This document shows, one piece after another, positions 51,427 to 59,613 of a stretch of 64,000 nucleotides of DNA. The notes beneath the pieces were generated by a model. The model was given only the letters and a program-made list of their open reading frames with translations, was not told the DNA's origin and searched no databases. The position numbers were made by a program, and so were the translations under genes. The stretch is taken from the NCBI RefSeq assembly GCF_000721175.1, contig NZ_JOEZ01000014.1, positions 1 through 64,000 on the forward strand, read 5' to 3'. The number at the start of each line of letters is the position of its first letter. The first letter of the stretch is position 1. This stretch comes from Streptomyces anulatus (GTDB taxonomy: Bacteria; Actinomycetota; Actinomycetes; Streptomycetales; Streptomycetaceae).

Positions 51427-52893
51427 TCACAGGCGGCGGTAGGTGCGGCCGCCGCGCCGGGGGAGGGCCGCCGGGTCGTCCGGACCGGTTCGTGTGGCCT
51501 TCAGCGCGAGGTGGAGTTCGGCGCGCACGGTGGCGTCGGCGAGGTTCTGCCCGAGGTGGTCGGCGCACTGGCTGAGCCAGATCGCCAGGGTGGTGCGGTG
51601 GACGTGCAGTTCGGCCGCCGCGGGGGCGGTTCGGGCGTGGTGGCGCAGCCAGCAGGTCAGGGCGATCCGCAGGTGCGGCTCCAGTCCGCCGACCAGGCCG
51701 CTCGCCCAGGCCCGGGCCGCCTCGGTGTCCAGGAGGCCGTCGGGCAGGCTCTCCAGCCGGGCCGGCCCGGACGGTGCGGGGGTGCTGCCGCTGCCGTCGT
51801 CGGGGGCGGGGGCGGGGGCCGGGGCGCGGAGGGCGAGCAGCAGATGCGCCTGCACGGTGGCGTCCTCCAGGTCCGCGCCGAGCAGCCGGGAGAGGTCGCG
51901 TATCCGGGCCCGTACCGTGCCGGCGGACAGGCCGAGCGCGGTGGCGGCGCGGGGTTTGCTGCCGGTACGGAGCCACACCAGGAGCAGGTGCTGGTGCGCC
52001 GGGGTCAGCGGACGCAACACGGATCCCGCCCACCGGGTGTACGGGACGGCCGGCAGGAGGGGCGCGAGCCGGGAGGTGCCGACGGCGTCGGCGGGCACGA
52101 TGCGGCGGGCGGGGGTGGCGCTGTGCCGTGCGGCGGCGGCGTCGCTGTGGGCGGTGGTCATCTCGGCCAGGGGCAGCGGTCCGGCCATGCCCGCGAGCAG
52201 CCGGTGCCGTTCGCTCACCCGGGAGACCAGGCGCAGGATCCGCCCGTCGTCACCGCCGTGGTGGAGCTCGGCGACGACGAGCTCGTCGTCCAGCCGGCCC
52301 ATCAGGGTGCAGGCGTCGGTGTGCGGGGCGAGGGAGGGGCGTGCCGCCCGCCAGAGGACCTCGTGGGCGGCGGGGACGTCGTCGCCGGTGAGCCGGTAGA
52401 CGGTGACATGGGTGAGCCTGCTTCCGCCCAGCGTCTCGGTGACGGTGGTGGTGTGGCCGGCCAGCAGCAGCCGGACGAGGGTGGTGTGCAGCCGCATCTG
52501 CTCGCCCCGCAGCTCCACCGCCCGCTGCCCGCGCACCTCCAGGAGAGCCGCGGTGGTCGTGGCGACGTGGCCGGTGTGCTCCGGGGGCACGGTGGGCGCC
52601 GGGGCCAGGACGAGGACGGCCCCGGCCGCCGGGAGCTGGACGCTGTGCGGGTGGTCCTGCGGGGCGGCGGCCGCGTGTACGCCGTCGGCGGCCGCGGCGG
52701 CGGGGGTGCTGTAGACGGCCCCGGCGATCGGGTCGGCGAGCACCGCCCACCCCTGGACCAGGGACGCGGCCTCGGCGATCAGATGCGCGCCGGAGCGGGT
52801 CGCCGCCCGCAGCAGCCGGCCCGCCGGGTCCTGCCCGTCCCGGGCGCCGCACGGGCCGGCGGCATCGCGGTCGGTCGTGCCTGTGGTGCTCAT
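51427..52893 (-). CDS. PucR-type regulator with two C-terminal helix-turn-helix units
   Basis: 488 residues. The N-terminal half has a GAF-like sensor region (ASLVQGWAVLADP, SVQLPAAGAVLVLAP) and a GGDEF-like/CdaR middle (TLGGSRLTHVTVYRL). Two similar PucR C-terminal helix-turn-helix segments then follow: about residues 300-352 (WLRTGSKPRAATALGLSAGT ... DATVQAHLLLAL) and 411-465 (WLRHHARTAPAAAELHVHRT ... DATVRAELHLAL). Usual PucR/CdaR regulators have one. The effector and targets are unknown. ATG 52893 lacks its own Shine-Dalgarno and overlaps the stop of an 8-codon upstream frame. Confidence 0.78.
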   Translation of the reverse strand: MSTTGTTDRDAAGPCGARDGQDPAGRLLRAATRSGAHLIAEAASLVQGWAVLADPIAGAVYSTPAAAAADGVHAAAAPQDHPHSVQLPAAGAVLVLAPAPTVPPEHTGHVATTTAALLEVRGQRAVELRGEQMRLHTTLVRLLLAGHTTTVTETLGGSRLTHVTVYRLTGDDVPAAHEVLWRAARPSLAPHTDACTLMGRLDDELVVAELHHGGDDGRILRLVSRVSERHRLLAGMAGPLPLAEMTTAHSDAAAARHSATPARRIVPADAVGTSRLAPLLPAVPYTRWAGSVLRPLTPAHQHLLLVWLRTGSKPRAATALGLSAGTVRARIRDLSRLLGADLEDATVQAHLLLALRAPAPAPAPDDGSGSTPAPSGPARLESLPDGLLDTEAARAWASGLVGGLEPHLRIALTCWLRHHARTAPAAAELHVHRTTLAIWLSQCADHLGQNLADATVRAELHLALKATRTGPDDPAALPRRGGRTYRRL

Positions 52894-52917
52894 GCGGTCG
52901 TGCCTGTGGTGCTCATG
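52872..52917. repeat. 23-bp tandem duplication at the start of the PucR-type gene
   Basis: Two adjacent copies of a 23-bp unit (core GGTCGTGCCTGTGGTGCTC). Each supplies an ATG on the minus strand, in different frames. Confidence 0.85.
52890..52916 (-). CDS. 8-codon leader frame before the PucR-type gene
   Basis: ATG 52916 reads MSTTGTTA and stops at TGA 52892-52890, which overlaps the regulator's ATG (ATGA). AGAGG lies about 7 nt before ATG 52916, so ribosomes probably start here and re-initiate. It arose by the 23-bp duplication. Coding is inferred only. Confidence 0.4.
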   Translation of the reverse strand: MSTTGTTA

Positions 52918-53024
52918 CGCAAGCCTCTGCGGGCCGTGCGCGCCGCGCAGGGGAACTCCCCTGCGCGGCGCGGCGGTTGCGGACGTGGTCAGGGCATGTC
53001 CGGCGGATCGGGGCTGGACACGGC

Positions 53025-53831
53025 TCAGGGGATGCGGGCTACCGCACCCCACCCGGCCCGGGCCGTGGTGGTGCCGGTGTTCGCGTCGGGCCGCCAGTTC
53101 GGCCAGGACACCATGCCCGGCTCCACCATCTCCAGCCCGTCGAAGAACGCGATCGTGGTCTCCGGCTCCCGGAAGATGTACGGAATCGCGCCGCTCGCGT
53201 TGTACTCGTCCTGGACGGCGCGGTGGGCGTCGTCGGACGCGGTGGAGTGGCTGAGCGAGAGGTAGCTGCCCGAGGGCAGGCGCTCCACCAGCCGCCGCAC
53301 CAGGGACAGCGCGTCGTCCCAGTCCACGATGTGCCCCAGGACGTCACTGATCACGAGGGCGACGGGCTGCGTCAGGTCCAGGGTCCTGGCCGCCCCGGTG
53401 AGCACGGTCTCGGTGTCGCGCATGTCCGCCTCGACGTAGGCGGTCGCGCCCTCGGGGGCGCTGGTCAGCAGCGCGTGGACGTGCAGGAGCACCAGGGGGT
53501 CGTGGTCGACGTAGACGATCCGGGACTCCGGGGCGATCCGCTGGGCGACCTCGTGCGTGTTGTTCGCGGTCGGCAGCCCCGCGCCGACGTCAAGGAACTG
53601 CCGTATTCCGGCGTCCCGGGCGAGATGGGTGACCGTACGGCGCAGGAAGTCCCGGGACTCCTTCGCGAACGTCTCGATCAGCGGGTACTTCTCCCGGTAG
53701 GCGTCGCCCGCCGCACGGTCCGCGGGGAAGTTGTCCTTGCCGCCGAGCCAGTAGTTCCAGACACGTGCGGAGTGCGCGACGCTCGTGTCGATCTGCGCGG
53801 GCAGTTCAGGCCCATTTCCGGTCGTACTCAT
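53025..53831 (-). CDS. SAM-dependent methyltransferase (PF04672, formerly DUF574)
   Basis: 268 residues. DTSVAHSARVWNYWLGGKDNF at the N-terminus is the signature of this actinobacterial family. FLDVGAGLPT near residue 79 is the SAM-binding motif I, IVYVDHDPLVL near 104 motif II, and LVISDVLGHI near 157 motif IV. The substrates are unknown. ATG 53831 lies inside the end of the upstream XRE regulator gene (26-nt overlap), so translation is coupled. Confidence 0.88.
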   Translation of the reverse strand: MSTTGNGPELPAQIDTSVAHSARVWNYWLGGKDNFPADRAAGDAYREKYPLIETFAKESRDFLRRTVTHLARDAGIRQFLDVGAGLPTANNTHEVAQRIAPESRIVYVDHDPLVLLHVHALLTSAPEGATAYVEADMRDTETVLTGAARTLDLTQPVALVISDVLGHIVDWDDALSLVRRLVERLPSGSYLSLSHSTASDDAHRAVQDEYNASGAIPYIFREPETTIAFFDGLEMVEPGMVSWPNWRPDANTGTTTARAGWGAVARIP

Positions 53832-54675
53832 CCTGTAACACCTCTCCGGTTCGGGCCGGCCGCATCGCCATCACGCACGACACGTCCAGCATTCCCTGAT
53901 ACGTCTGTACGGGGTGGGGGCTGTCCCACACCTCCGCGGTTCCGGGCAGCCCGCCCTCCCGCACCACATGGTCCGCGATCTCCCGGATCTCCACCCGGTA
54001 CAGGGTCAGCGCCGGGACACCGGTCAGCGGGTGGGGCGGCGCGTACTCCGGGTGCAGCTGCACCGTCACATCGCCTCGCTCCGCGACCTGTTGGAGCGTC
54101 ATGACCTGCTCGCGCATCACCTCGTCGCCGCCCACCCGGCAGCGCAGCGCGGTGACGGGCAGCACCGCCCAGAGCCGGGTCTGCTGCTCCTGGAGCCGCT
54201 TCTGACGCTCGACCAGGAGGTCCGCCCGGCGCTGCCGCGAGGCCGCGTCCCGGTCGGGGCACATGATCTCGTCCACGGCCATGGCGTACGCCGGGGTACG
54301 CAGCAGCAGCGGCACCAGCGCCGGGTGCCAGGTGCGTACGACGCTCGCCGCGGACTCCACGCTCATCAGGTCCATCAGCCAGGGGGCCATCGCGTCCCGC
54401 CACGGATGCCACCAGCCGGGCATGTTCGCGGCGTTCAGCCGGCCCATGATGTCGTCGGCCTCCGTCGCGCCCGCCCCGTAGACGTCGAGGAGGGCGGACA
54501 CCTGCCCCACGTCGAGGGAGGTCTGCGCCTGCTCCAGCCGCCGCAGCGTCGTGGGATGCCATCCGAGCCGGGTGGCGGCCTGCGGGACGGACAGGCCGGC
54601 GCCCTCGCGCAGGTTACGCAGGCGGGCCACCAGGACCAGGTGCTGTGCCGTCCGCCCCGACCTCTCGCGCGCCAC
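53806..54675 (-). CDS. XRE-family regulator with DUF5753; contains a TTA codon
   Basis: 289 residues. An N-terminal helix-turn-helix (LRNLREGAGLSVPQAATRLGWHPTTLRRLEQ, in pieces, residues 14-46) is followed by the DUF5753 domain (residues 110-280: YAMAVDEIMCPDRD, RLQEQQTRLWAVLP, VQLHPEYAPPHPLTG). Such proteins (WhiJ/BldB-associated type) regulate development and antibiotics in Streptomyces, usually with a DUF397 partner; here the partner is a methyltransferase gene. A TTA leucine codon at 53838-53836, eleven codons before the stop, makes translation dependent on the bldA tRNA. GTG 54675. Confidence 0.85.
   Translation of the reverse strand: MARERSGRTAQHLVLVARLRNLREGAGLSVPQAATRLGWHPTTLRRLEQAQTSLDVGQVSALLDVYGAGATEADDIMGRLNAANMPGWWHPWRDAMAPWLMDLMSVESAASVVRTWHPALVPLLLRTPAYAMAVDEIMCPDRDAASRQRRADLLVERQKRLQEQQTRLWAVLPVTALRCRVGGDEVMREQVMTLQQVAERGDVTVQLHPEYAPPHPLTGVPALTLYRVEIREIADHVVREGGLPGTAEVWDSPHPVQTYQGMLDVSCVMAMRPARTGEVLQDEYDRKWA
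53836..53838 (-). promoter_or_regulatory. TTA codon (bldA target) near the end of the XRE gene
   Basis: In-frame TTA (EVLQDE segment). It lies just after (downstream of, on the minus strand it precedes by a few bases) the region where the methyltransferase start is embedded, so bldA control may reach both genes. Confidence 0.75.
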
Positions 54676-54742
54676 GACTCCCCCTCCCCCGTTTCCGGCC
54701 CTGTGCCCGGCCCCTGTTCCGGCTCGATCTATCCGACATTCC

Positions 54743-54774
54743 GCGCAGTCTGCGCACAGTGCACACAGCGCACC
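54743..54774. promoter_or_regulatory. GCGCA-rich candidate operator between divergent genes
   Basis: GCGCA-GTC-TGCGC (54743-54755) is a perfect inverted repeat; CACAGTGCACACAGCGCA follows directly. The position 70-100 nt upstream of the XRE start suits autoregulation. Confidence 0.35.
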
Positions 54775-54961
54775 TTGCGACGGTCGCACGGCGCTCCCAA
54801 GGTAAGCATGTCCGACCCCATCGCACGCCAACTCGGTCAGACCGGACCGATCTTGCCCCTTCCCCTCCCTGCCGCCTTCCCCGCCCCCCCGCCCCAGCCG
54901 TTCCGTGCACTGCCGTTCCACGCACCGTCGTTCCGGCGGCCCGTTCTCTGGAGCCCACCCC

Positions 54962-55357
54962 ATGAACCACGTGACCCACCTGACCCGCCCGAACCTCCGG
55001 TCCGTCGTCACCGCCCCGAGGACCGCCCCGGCCCCGGCCCGCCCTCTCGACCTGCGTGTCCGCGCCCAGCGGATCCAGATCGACGAACTCGTCGTCGACG
55101 ACCCCCGTCAGGTGCTCGCCCACGCCGGACAGGCGGTTCTCGACGACCCCGACGCGGCCGCTCTGCTCGGGCTCAGCCCGGCGGGCCCGCTGCCGCTCCC
55201 GGCGGCTGCCGCGCTCCTGTGCGCGCTCTACGACACGGACGTCCTCACCGCCATGGGGCTGCGCCTCACCCGTCACACCACCCGCGTCTCCGCCTCCGAC
55301 CAGCAGACGGAGCCCGTATCCCTGGTGCGCTCCACCACCCCGGACCAGGAGGACTGA
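54962..55357 (+). CDS. hypothetical protein
   Basis: 131 residues. The N-terminus is Thr/Pro/Ala-rich; the middle (LDLRVRAQRIQIDELVVDDPRQVLAHAGQAVLDDPDAAALLGLSPAGP, in pieces) is helical, then comes LLCALYDTDVLTAMGLRLTRH. No known domain was recognised. GGAG 8 nt before ATG 54962 supports translation. It diverges from the XRE regulator and may belong to its control. Confidence 0.55.
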   Translation: MNHVTHLTRPNLRSVVTAPRTAPAPARPLDLRVRAQRIQIDELVVDDPRQVLAHAGQAVLDDPDAAALLGLSPAGPLPLPAAAALLCALYDTDVLTAMGLRLTRHTTRVSASDQQTEPVSLVRSTTPDQED

Positions 55358-55508
55358 TGTCCCGGCCGCCCCATGCGAGGCCGAGCATCTCCCAGGAGCT
55401 GTCCCGTAACCGATCTCTGAGTTGGCAGGGGCAAAGCTGCCGGGCTACCCGCTCGTCCGGGCACCGATGAGTGCCTTCCCTGCAGCACAGCGTCTCGTGG
55501 AGGGCCAC

Positions 55509-55514
55509 TACGGT
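55509..55514 (+). promoter_or_regulatory. -10 box of a leaderless mRNA
   Basis: TACGGT, 7 nt, ATG 55522; same arrangement as at 47231. Confidence 0.5.
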
Positions 55515-55521
55515 GGCCCGC

Positions 55522-56238
55522 ATGACCAACACCGAATACTGGACCTCGGCACCGGACCGGACCGTGCGCGGCTCGATGGGTCTGTGTCATCTGACCGTGT
55601 TCCAGCCCCCGTTCACCGTCGACGCGCGCAGTCTGCCGCCCCAGGACCCGGCGCGGGCCCGTGCTTTCGCCGGGTCGTCCGAGGGGATCGAGGAGGTTCT
55701 GGAGGACCTCGGGCCGCGCTCGGTTCTGACGCCGTTGCCGTCGTCGGTGCGCGCCGATCTGGACGTCGTCCACGCCGCCGCGTGGGGCGGCATGCTGAGC
55801 CTCGTCAGTCCCGCGTTCGCGACGGACGGCAACGACGAGCCGTTGAGGTCGGCGGCCACGGAGCTGCGCGAGCGGTTCCCCGATGCGCGGATCGTGGGCC
55901 GGGTCGCCTACCGGGGCGGCATGGAGCACACGGAGGACGTCGTGTGGCTGCCGGACGGCGCGATGTTCCACGCCTCCGGCTGGCCCGATGACGAGCCGTT
56001 CGTCGTCAGCGGCGACCCGCACGCGGTGATCGTCTCACTGGAGTTGAAGGGGTGGCAGCTCGACAACGTCGGCGTCGACCTGCGCGAGCCCGCGAACGAG
56101 ATCGAATGGGCGCGGCTCGCGGGATTGGCGTTGGGGCCGTCGGACCCGTGGGGGTGGGAGGAGATGGAAGCGACGGCATTTCGGGTGAGGCATTCCGAGG
56201 ATGCGGTGCGGAATATGGAGGGCTTGTACTTTGTGTGA
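55522..56238 (+). CDS. hypothetical protein
   Basis: 238 residues, soluble and acidic, with no signal peptide or membrane segment. The visible pattern (VVHAAAWGGMLSLVSPAF, VGRVAYRGGMEHTEDVVWLPDGAMFHASGWPDDEPF in pieces) suggests a mixed alpha/beta fold; I recognise no family or catalytic motif. Start ATG 55522 fits a leaderless promoter. The 3' end is less GC-rich than the rest, as if the gene was acquired or has decayed slightly. Confidence 0.6.
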   Translation: MTNTEYWTSAPDRTVRGSMGLCHLTVFQPPFTVDARSLPPQDPARARAFAGSSEGIEEVLEDLGPRSVLTPLPSSVRADLDVVHAAAWGGMLSLVSPAFATDGNDEPLRSAATELRERFPDARIVGRVAYRGGMEHTEDVVWLPDGAMFHASGWPDDEPFVVSGDPHAVIVSLELKGWQLDNVGVDLREPANEIEWARLAGLALGPSDPWGWEEMEATAFRVRHSEDAVRNMEGLYFV

Positions 56239-56401
56239 ACCGGCGTGCGCCGTAGTGAGGTTGACGCCTTCCAACACGCCCTGAAACTCCTCCTCTCGCG
56301 GGTGTCGGGGGCCCTATGGTGGTCGGGCGGCGCGTACATGTCACGGGGGTCTGGCGTGCCGCCTCAACCCCTCAAGGCCCCACGAGAGGGAAGACGAAGC
56401 C

Positions 56402-58855
56402 TTGAACCACACGCTCCGAATACCGTCCAGGTGGCGGTTCGCCGCCCGCTTCACCGCTGCTTTCGGCCTCGCCGCCGCTGTCACCGTGACCGGTCTGCCC
56501 GCCATCGAGACCGCCCAGGCGGCCGGCCCGCCCGTCACGGCGAAGCTGAAGCCCGGCTCGGGGAAGCGCTGCGACACCAGGAACGGAATGCCTCCCGCCG
56601 CGAAGACTCCGGCGGACTCCGGGTTCCCCGACAACCTCACCGGCCCGATCTACAAGGACCGCGCCCTCCCGAAGAACTTCGAGTTCGACCTTCCCGGCCA
56701 GGCGTACGACGGGCTGAACGCCCCGACGGCCGCCGAGAAGAAGAAGGCCCAGTCCCAGGTCCCCGGGAACCCGGAGAAGAACGTCGCCGCCTGGAAGAAG
56801 ATCGCCGACGCCTCGGGGAAGCCCGCCGACCGTGCGATGGAGATCTACGCCCGGTATCTCGCGAACAAAGAGGGCCTGAGCTTCAAGCACTGGTTCGACA
56901 AGCGGTACATCCGCAACCAGGTCAACAACCACAAGGGATCCGGCTTCGAGCGGCAACTGGTCCGCGACTACAAGCTGGTCGGCCCGGACTGGCTGTGCGA
57001 GGTCACCGTCGAACTGTTCGACCAGAACGGTGAGAAGGTCGGCGAACGCCGGTACGACGCCTACAACAAGGCGAAGAAGGAGTTCAACGAGTTCAAGTCG
57101 AACTCGAAGCTGACGGCGAAGCAGCTCGCGAACGACCGCGTCGTCGCCAGGTCGATGCCGGACCACACCTTCCGCTACACCGGCGCGAAGAAGTTCACCG
57201 CGGGCCAGGCCAAGCACATCGCCGACCTGGAGCGCGACGTACGGAACATGCGCGGCGGTAAGACCGGCCAGGTCCGGGGAAACCAGCGGATGTACAACCC
57301 GGTGCCCAGGACCACCCCGATCCGCGGCTACTCCGACCACCAGCGCTGGTTCGCCCCCGCCTGCCAGACCGGCCCCCGCACGATGGCGGCCGGCGCCAAC
57401 ACGTGCGGCACCCGGGGCCCCGCCAACGAGCGAGCCCTGTCCTCCGGCAAGACCCTGGAAGAAGCGAAGCGCTTCCAGCGGGACGCCAACCGTCTCGACC
57501 CGCGCGGCACCCTTCCCAGGGGCGGTCCGGGCGGCGTCGACTTCACCACCCTCGAACTCCGTTACGTCGGCGGGCTCGGCAAGGGCAAGGGCATGACGTA
57601 CTCGATGAAGTCCGACCAGATGCCGGACCCGGACAACACCCCCGGCTTCGGCGGTGAGGTCCGGATGCAGCTCTCCTCCGACGCCCTGTTCACCTGGCTG
57701 GCGCTCACCCCGGAGAAGTTCTGGGTGAACCTGAACCCGGACCAGCCCGACAAGGTCATGGACGCGAAGTTCGGCAAGACCGACGCCGGCCGCGTACTCC
57801 TGGAGGCCGACCTGGAGATGAAGCACGACTTCAGCGAGGCCGTGAACCCCGACAAGCACCCCGGGGCCAAGCGGTACTGGGACACCGCGCCGCGCCGGAA
57901 CGGCATGCCGTGCTTCCCGGGCGTACGGATGTGGATCGAGCCGAAGCCCGCCCAGGTCCGTGAGGAGGACGGCGGGATCTACATCCTCGACGCGCCACTC
58001 AAGGTCAGCACCCAGTGGCTCGACGTGGACTACACCGTCCCCGGCTCCACCGAGTGCACGGACCTCTCCGACGCGGAGAAGAAGGCGATCGAGCAGTCCA
58101 TCGCCACGAACGTGATGCCGCTCGTCGAGGAGCGCGTCAACACCGACCGCGACTACGCCGACCTGCGGGCCGTGTACACCGCCCGCGTCGCCGCCGAGTA
58201 CATCCGCCAGCAGGACGCCAAGAAGCCCACGGACTTCCGCTCCATCATCAACAGCAACGACGTGACCGCGTGGCCGCTGCGCGACCCCAACCAGGACTGG
58301 ACCCGCGAGCAGGTCTGGAACCGTTACATGGACTCGATCAAGAAGGGGATCGAGTGGTTCGAGCTGAAGTACGGCGGCAAGGTCTACAACCAGGGAGTCG
58401 GCGGCGTCGACTTCTCCAAGCAGCCGAAGCGGAACATCCCCGAGGCCCAGTTCCACGCGCAGAACCGGGACCTCGACAACACCGTCGCCAACTCCCGCAA
58501 GTCCGACGACGCTTCCTACCGTGACCTCGACACGGTGTACCTCGGAGCGGGCCCCGCGGACGAGGGGAGCGGCGAGGACCCGGGCGGCGACCCCACCCCG
58601 ACCCCCAGGCCGACCCCGTCGGACACCGGCAAGCCGACCGACCCGCCGTCCTCCCCGGCCCCGGACCCCACCACCCCCGGTGACAACGGCACCCCGACCC
58701 CGCCCGGCAACAAGCCGGACCCCGGCGGCGACCTCGCAGACACCGGCAGCAGCGCCCCCGTCGGCCTCATCGCGGGCATCGCCGCCGCACTCGCGGTGGC
58801 CGGCGGAACGCTGATGTGGTGGATGCGCCGACGCCGTAGGACCGTCCAGGAGTAG
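56402..58855 (+). CDS. LAxTG sortase-anchored surface protein of unknown function
   Basis: 817 residues. A signal peptide ends near residue 40 (AIETAQA). At the C-terminus are a Pro/Thr spacer (residues 722-775), LADTG (sortase class E type signal, near 777), a hydrophobic helix and an RRRRR tail, so it is linked to peptidoglycan. The ectodomain has an N-terminal third with FERQLVRDYKLVG, RRYDAYNKAKKEFNEFKSN (about residues 180-232), whose spacing of E, D and ExK resembles PD-(D/E)xK nucleases, and a second large domain (residues 370-710; GFGGEVRMQLSSDALFTWLAL, PEKFWVNLNPDQPDKVMD, PCFPGVRMWIEPKPAQVREEDG) seen in other actinobacterial proteins of unknown function. TTG 56402 is the only in-frame start before the signal peptide. 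Confidence 0.75.
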   Translation: MNHTLRIPSRWRFAARFTAAFGLAAAVTVTGLPAIETAQAAGPPVTAKLKPGSGKRCDTRNGMPPAAKTPADSGFPDNLTGPIYKDRALPKNFEFDLPGQAYDGLNAPTAAEKKKAQSQVPGNPEKNVAAWKKIADASGKPADRAMEIYARYLANKEGLSFKHWFDKRYIRNQVNNHKGSGFERQLVRDYKLVGPDWLCEVTVELFDQNGEKVGERRYDAYNKAKKEFNEFKSNSKLTAKQLANDRVVARSMPDHTFRYTGAKKFTAGQAKHIADLERDVRNMRGGKTGQVRGNQRMYNPVPRTTPIRGYSDHQRWFAPACQTGPRTMAAGANTCGTRGPANERALSSGKTLEEAKRFQRDANRLDPRGTLPRGGPGGVDFTTLELRYVGGLGKGKGMTYSMKSDQMPDPDNTPGFGGEVRMQLSSDALFTWLALTPEKFWVNLNPDQPDKVMDAKFGKTDAGRVLLEADLEMKHDFSEAVNPDKHPGAKRYWDTAPRRNGMPCFPGVRMWIEPKPAQVREEDGGIYILDAPLKVSTQWLDVDYTVPGSTECTDLSDAEKKAIEQSIATNVMPLVEERVNTDRDYADLRAVYTARVAAEYIRQQDAKKPTDFRSIINSNDVTAWPLRDPNQDWTREQVWNRYMDSIKKGIEWFELKYGGKVYNQGVGGVDFSKQPKRNIPEAQFHAQNRDLDNTVANSRKSDDASYRDLDTVYLGAGPADEGSGEDPGGDPTPTPRPTPSDTGKPTDPPSSPAPDPTTPGDNGTPTPPGNKPDPGGDLADTGSSAPVGLIAGIAAALAVAGGTLMWWMRRRRRTVQE

Positions 58856-58890
58856 CCGGACGGACGGGCAGGCGGAACGCACGCACAGGG

Positions 58891-58923
58891 AAGGGCTCCA
58901 CCCGCGCCTCGGGTGGAGCCCTT
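58891..58923 (+). terminator. terminator of the surface protein gene
   Basis: AAGGGCTCCACCCG pairs with CGGGTGGAGCCCTT (14 bp, 5-nt loop), 35 nt after the stop codon. Confidence 0.85.
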
Positions 58924-59181
58924 CGCGCTGCCGTACCGGTGTCGCTGTCGGCAGTCCCGGAGGATGTGCTTCATGACGCCACCCAGTCGCAGACGCGGTT
59001 CGAGGAGCCCGTCCGCGCATCTGCTCATGCGGGCCCTGCGCATGCAAACACAAATGCCAGACCAGCATGGTTGTCCAGCCATTTCCTTGGCTGGAACCTG
59101 TTCCCGATCGCGTACGTATGCATGACCTGCGTTAGTCTCACGAGGCGCAGAAACGGAATGCAGGCAGACGGGGGAAGTGCC
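58924..59181 (+). other. promoter region of the hydrolase cassette
   Basis: 258 nt without a convincing gene. The part near 59095-59150 (TACGTATGCATGA, GTTAGTCTCACGAGG) probably holds the promoter. Confidence 0.4.
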
Positions 59182-59613
59182 GTGTCCTATTCGGAGCGCT
59201 GGCAGGAGCTGTTCGGACCGACCGGTGATGAGCCCGTGATGAGGCTCGCCTCGGCGTCCAGCGACCCCGGGGCCGGTCCTGGCGGAACAGGGAACCTCAA
59301 GCACAGCAAGGGTCCTTGGACCAGCGCTTCCGGCACCGCCGGCGATCTGCGGACCAGGACGGAGACGAGCCGCTCGGTGCTCGGACGCGGCCACGAGGGC
59401 ATCGAGGCGGGAGCCGCCGGCCTCAGCTCCGTCACCGCCCTCAAGGGCGTGCTGAAGTCCTGGGAGGAACGCCTTCAGGCGGTGCGGGACGAGTGCGAGC
59501 AGCTCAAGGGCACCCTGCGGACAGTCGCCGGCGAGATGGGGGAGACGGAGACCGCGATCAAGACGTCCTTCAAGGGGGTCCGTGTCCCTGGCAAGGAGGA
59601 TGAGAAGCGATGA
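59182..59613 (+). CDS. small helical protein, type VII-like partner
   Basis: 143 residues. After a Gly/Ser-rich start, residues 45-135 form long amphipathic helices with a WEERL turn (LKSWEERLQAVRDECEQLKGTL), in the manner of WXG100-like proteins that pair with a larger secreted partner. No signal peptide. GTG 59182 has GGGGGAAG about 6 nt upstream. The TGA overlaps ATG 59610 of the hydrolase gene (ATGA), so both are made together. It resembles in position, not sequence, the small gene at 8841. Confidence 0.7.
   Translation: MSYSERWQELFGPTGDEPVMRLASASSDPGAGPGGTGNLKHSKGPWTSASGTAGDLRTRTETSRSVLGRGHEGIEAGAAGLSSVTALKGVLKSWEERLQAVRDECEQLKGTLRTVAGEMGETETAIKTSFKGVRVPGKEDEKR

Noticed and set aside
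58939..59181. N-terminal extension of the small helical protein at 59182
   Set aside because: The upstream part has poor codon bias and no ribosome site, while GGGGGAAG stands right before GTG 59182.
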